Source of the DNA: Chengkuizengella sp. SCS-71B
GTDB lineage: Bacteria; Bacillota; Bacilli; Paenibacillales; KCTC-33759
Assembly: GCF_040100845.1 (NCBI RefSeq)
Contig: NZ_JAZHSH010000001.1
Span: 1,550,001 to 1,614,000, forward strand
Length of the DNA: 64,000 nt
Reading direction: 5' to 3'
Shown here: positions 62,618 to 64,000 of the stretch, one piece after another
Numbering within the stretch: the first letter of the stretch is position 1
Layout of the letters: each line of letters opens with the position of its first letter
Notes under the pieces: generated by a model
Seen by the model: the letters and a program-made list of their open reading frames with translations, nothing else
What the model was told of the DNA's origin: nothing
The model's database searches: none
Made by a program: the position numbers and the translations under genes

Positions 62618-62647
62618 TTGACAAAATGAAAACGTATACATTATACT
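62618..62647 (+). promoter_or_regulatory. Sigma-A-type promoter without a following gene
   Basis: TTGACA and TATACT are 18 bases apart. No open reading frame starts before the terminator at 62711. Confidence 0.65.
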
Positions 62648-62653
62648 ATTAAT

Positions 62654-62739
62654 ACAGTATGGTTTCTCTCCACTCCTATCCAAATATGAGCACATGGAAT
62701 ATGTGCAGCCACCTTCATTTAGAAGGTGTTTTTTTTTGC
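62654..62739 (+). ncRNA. Candidate small RNA of about 85 nt
   Basis: Between a good promoter and a strong terminator lies an 85-base stretch with no reading frame. Its 5' part is pyrimidine-rich (TTTCTCTCCACTCCTATCC), then comes a hairpin GCACAT-GGAAT-ATGTGC, then the terminator. A C/U-rich single-stranded segment followed by hairpins is typical of Gram-positive regulatory RNAs that block ribosome binding sites. It does not match one I can name; a leader peptide or attenuated leader for the sigma-factor gene is the alternative. Confidence 0.5.
62711..62738 (+). terminator. Terminator of the candidate small RNA
   Basis: CACCTTC-ATTTA-GAAGGTG is followed by nine T. Confidence 0.92.
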
Positions 62740-63120
62740 CTCCATTTTTGCGTGTTTCATTAAAGTGTTCTTAGAGGATTGTAACTTTTATTTTAGAAAG
62801 TCATGTTATAATATAAAAATAAAGAGTTAATTGTATATAGTAAATCGCTTGAAATTTTATCTAATATGGTTTACAATTAAATCTTTGACAAAGTTACCTT
62901 ATGAACAAAAGCTCCCATCGGAGCTTCTCGTGGAAGTAGTCGAATGAATTACTAGATTCTAAATACATATTTAATGTGAATGAATTCATTTTATATGAAT
63001 ACACTTTTTTAAGAATGTATGAAAGATTTTTTTAATAAAACAACGCAACTTTTTATCCCTAGTGCAGTAAAAATATAATATAACACTGGGGAGGAGTTTT
63101 GACTAGGGGGTATGTGTATA
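62740..63120 (+). other. Non-coding region before the ECF sigma gene
   Basis: No gene is seen. An extended -10 box (TGTTATAAT, 62804-62812) could start transcription. A small hairpin AGCTCC-CATC-GGAGCT lies at about 62910-62925. CGCAACTTTTT near 63044 resembles the AAC-type -35 element of ECF promoters, which would mean autoregulation, but I find no convincing -10 partner. Confidence 0.4.
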
Positions 63121-63711
63121 GTGACTGATTCCCAGTTGATCAGAGATATAAAAGATGGAGATACACAACTATACTCAATACTAATTAAGCGTTATGAGCG
63201 TAAAATTTATTCATTTATTTACAATATGTTGAAGAGCTCGGGTTTGGAGAGCTCATCTGAAGATTTATGTCAGGATACGTTTTATAAAGCATATCGCAGT
63301 TTGAGTACATTTAGGGAAGTAGAGGCTTCTTTTTCTACTTGGTTGTATACTATTGCTAGAAATACTGTTTTAAGTGAACTACGTAAACATAAAAGCACCA
63401 AGGTATCTATTGATGATGAAAGTGGATATATCCCATTAGCAGCTTTTGATACGATGCCTGAGCAATCCATTCTTAGGAATGAAAAAGTTTCCTTGGTAAG
63501 AGAAGCAATAAATAATTTGCCAGAGAAACAGAGATCTGCACTTATACTAAGAGAATATAATCAACTAGACTATCAGGAAATTGCAAACATATTAGGTCAA
63601 ACAATTAGTTCAGTAAAATCGTTGTTGTTTAGAGCTAGGGTTAGTGTGAAAAATCAATTGGAACCATACTTTCATGAACCTAAATATGAGGAGTATGAGG
63701 GGATGAAATAA
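63121..63711 (+). CDS. ECF-type RNA polymerase sigma factor
   Basis: This about 196-residue protein has the two domains of ECF sigma factors. Region 2 contains DLCQDTFYKAYRSLSTFR and FSTWLYTIARNTVLSELRK for core and -10 binding. Region 4 contains LPEKQRSALILREYNQLDY and IANILGQTISSVKSLLFRAR, the -35-reading helix-turn-helix. It resembles the sigma-W group. A GTG start is used here because AGGGGG lies about ten bases upstream; an ATG nine bases earlier is too close to that site. The next gene encodes its probable anti-sigma factor. Confidence 0.88.
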   Translation: MTDSQLIRDIKDGDTQLYSILIKRYERKIYSFIYNMLKSSGLESSSEDLCQDTFYKAYRSLSTFREVEASFSTWLYTIARNTVLSELRKHKSTKVSIDDESGYIPLAAFDTMPEQSILRNEKVSLVREAINNLPEKQRSALILREYNQLDYQEIANILGQTISSVKSLLFRARVSVKNQLEPYFHEPKYEEYEGMK

Positions 63712-63712
63712 A

Positions 63713-64000
63713 ATGAATTGTAAAGAGGCTCAAGAATCATTTGCATTGTACTGGGATTTGCCTGAAGAGAACTTCAAACGAATAAAAATAGACCAGCATC
63801 TTAAGAGTTGCACTTCGTGTGCCAAAGAGTTTGAAATTTGGGAAAAGAGCCATGATTTTATACATATGACTTCTTCATTAGAAGATGATGAGCACCCGTT
63901 TGAAATTAGTAAAAATATATCTGGTTCAGTCATGGATCGAATTTATATGGAGGAATCTTGGAAGGTACCAATTCAAGATCGAATATATTCCTTATCTTTT
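63713..64000 (+). CDS. Zinc-finger anti-sigma factor, N-terminal part
   Basis: The reading frame runs off the window. Its 96 visible residues begin MNCKEAQESFALYWDLPEEN and carry the ZAS zinc motif H29-x3-C33-x2-C36, with C3 as a possible fourth ligand. This fold binds and holds ECF sigma factors. The start is one base after the sigma stop, behind GAGGGG, so sigma and anti-sigma are co-translated. No transmembrane helix is seen yet; it would lie beyond the end if present. PrsW at 28 kb is a possible protease for it, but this is only a guess. Confidence 0.85.
   Translation, partial: MNCKEAQESFALYWDLPEENFKRIKIDQHLKSCTSCAKEFEIWEKSHDFIHMTSSLEDDEHPFEISKNISGSVMDRIYMEESWKVPIQDRIYSLSF

Noticed and set aside
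1-64000. Mobile elements, CRISPR arrays, defence islands, rRNA or tRNA genes
   Set aside because: No transposase, integrase, regularly spaced repeats, cas genes, restriction genes or cloverleaf sequences were seen; gene order is that of a chromosomal core.

Overview
The window looks like a chromosomal core segment of a low-GC, endospore-forming Firmicute. Gene order matches Paenibacillaceae more than Bacillus: Bacillus-like blocks (rib, scpAB, dacB-spmAB, resABCDE, cmk-rpsA-der-gpsA, spoIVA-hup-mtrB-hep-ndk-cheR-aro-trp) are joined to futalosine-type menaquinone genes and a serA T-box. TTG and GTG starts behind strong GGAGG/GGTGA sites are very common. I see no rRNA, tRNA, CRISPR, prophage or IS element. 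Nearly all genes are on the + strand; the exceptions are one 2.5-kb orphan and two short groups.

Layout. 0.2-5.1 kb: riboflavin genes ribD-ribE-ribBA-ribH, then condensin partners scpA-scpB. 5.3-6.4 kb: the ytfI/ytfJ sporulation pair. 6.5-9.0 kb: a minus-strand membrane-anchored protein of unknown function. 9.1-20.3 kb: dacB-spmA-spmB, a small amidase-like gene, rluB, cytochrome c maturation and respiratory control (resABC, resDE) and a cytoplasmic-type gamma-glutamyltransferase. 20.4-25.6 kb: CPBP protease and rhodanese (minus), T-box plus serA, a glutamine-rich repeat protein and a polysaccharide deacetylase lipoprotein (minus). 25.9-31.4 kb: mecA-like adaptor, glutamate dehydrogenase, prsW, a tiny zinc-ribbon protein, ypeB and a PilZ protein. 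31.5-38.5 kb: cmk, plsC, S1-like protein, yphA, der, plsY, gpsA, spoVIF. 38.6-42.6 kb: a DUF2768 protein, two [2Fe-2S] ferredoxins flanking a nucleotidyltransferase-like protein, lipoprotein yphF, spoIVA. 42.9-50.9 kb: HU, TRAP (mtrB), heptaprenyl diphosphate synthase and menaquinone genes, ndk, cheR and a 50-residue HTH-like protein. 51.1-62.5 kb: the aromatic supraoperon aroC-aroB-aroH-(leader)-trpEDCFBA-hisC-tyrA. 62.6-64.0 kb: a candidate small RNA, then an ECF sigma/anti-sigma pair cut by the window edge.

How it fits together. Chorismate from aroBC feeds tryptophan (trp), prephenate/tyrosine (aroH, hisC, tyrA) and, through MqnA, menaquinone; hepS/hepT and the UbiA-type enzyme supply and attach its side chain and MenG methylates it. 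The res genes build and regulate the c-type cytochrome branch that uses this quinone. TRAP is encoded about 10 kb upstream of a trp leader with a row of UAG/GAG triplets, so regulator and target share the window. Many remaining genes serve sporulation (dacB, spmAB, ytfJ, ypeB, spoVIF, spoIVA).

Items most worth checking: the promoter-terminator pair at 62.6-62.7 kb with no gene between, the glutamine-rich heptad protein, the sigma-G-like promoter before the 50-residue protein, a perfect hairpin covering the ypeB ribosome binding site, a short repeat placed just after stop codons, the ferredoxin-nucleotidyltransferase-ferredoxin cassette, and the orphan 835-residue protein. I found no clear-cut new defence or mobile system.
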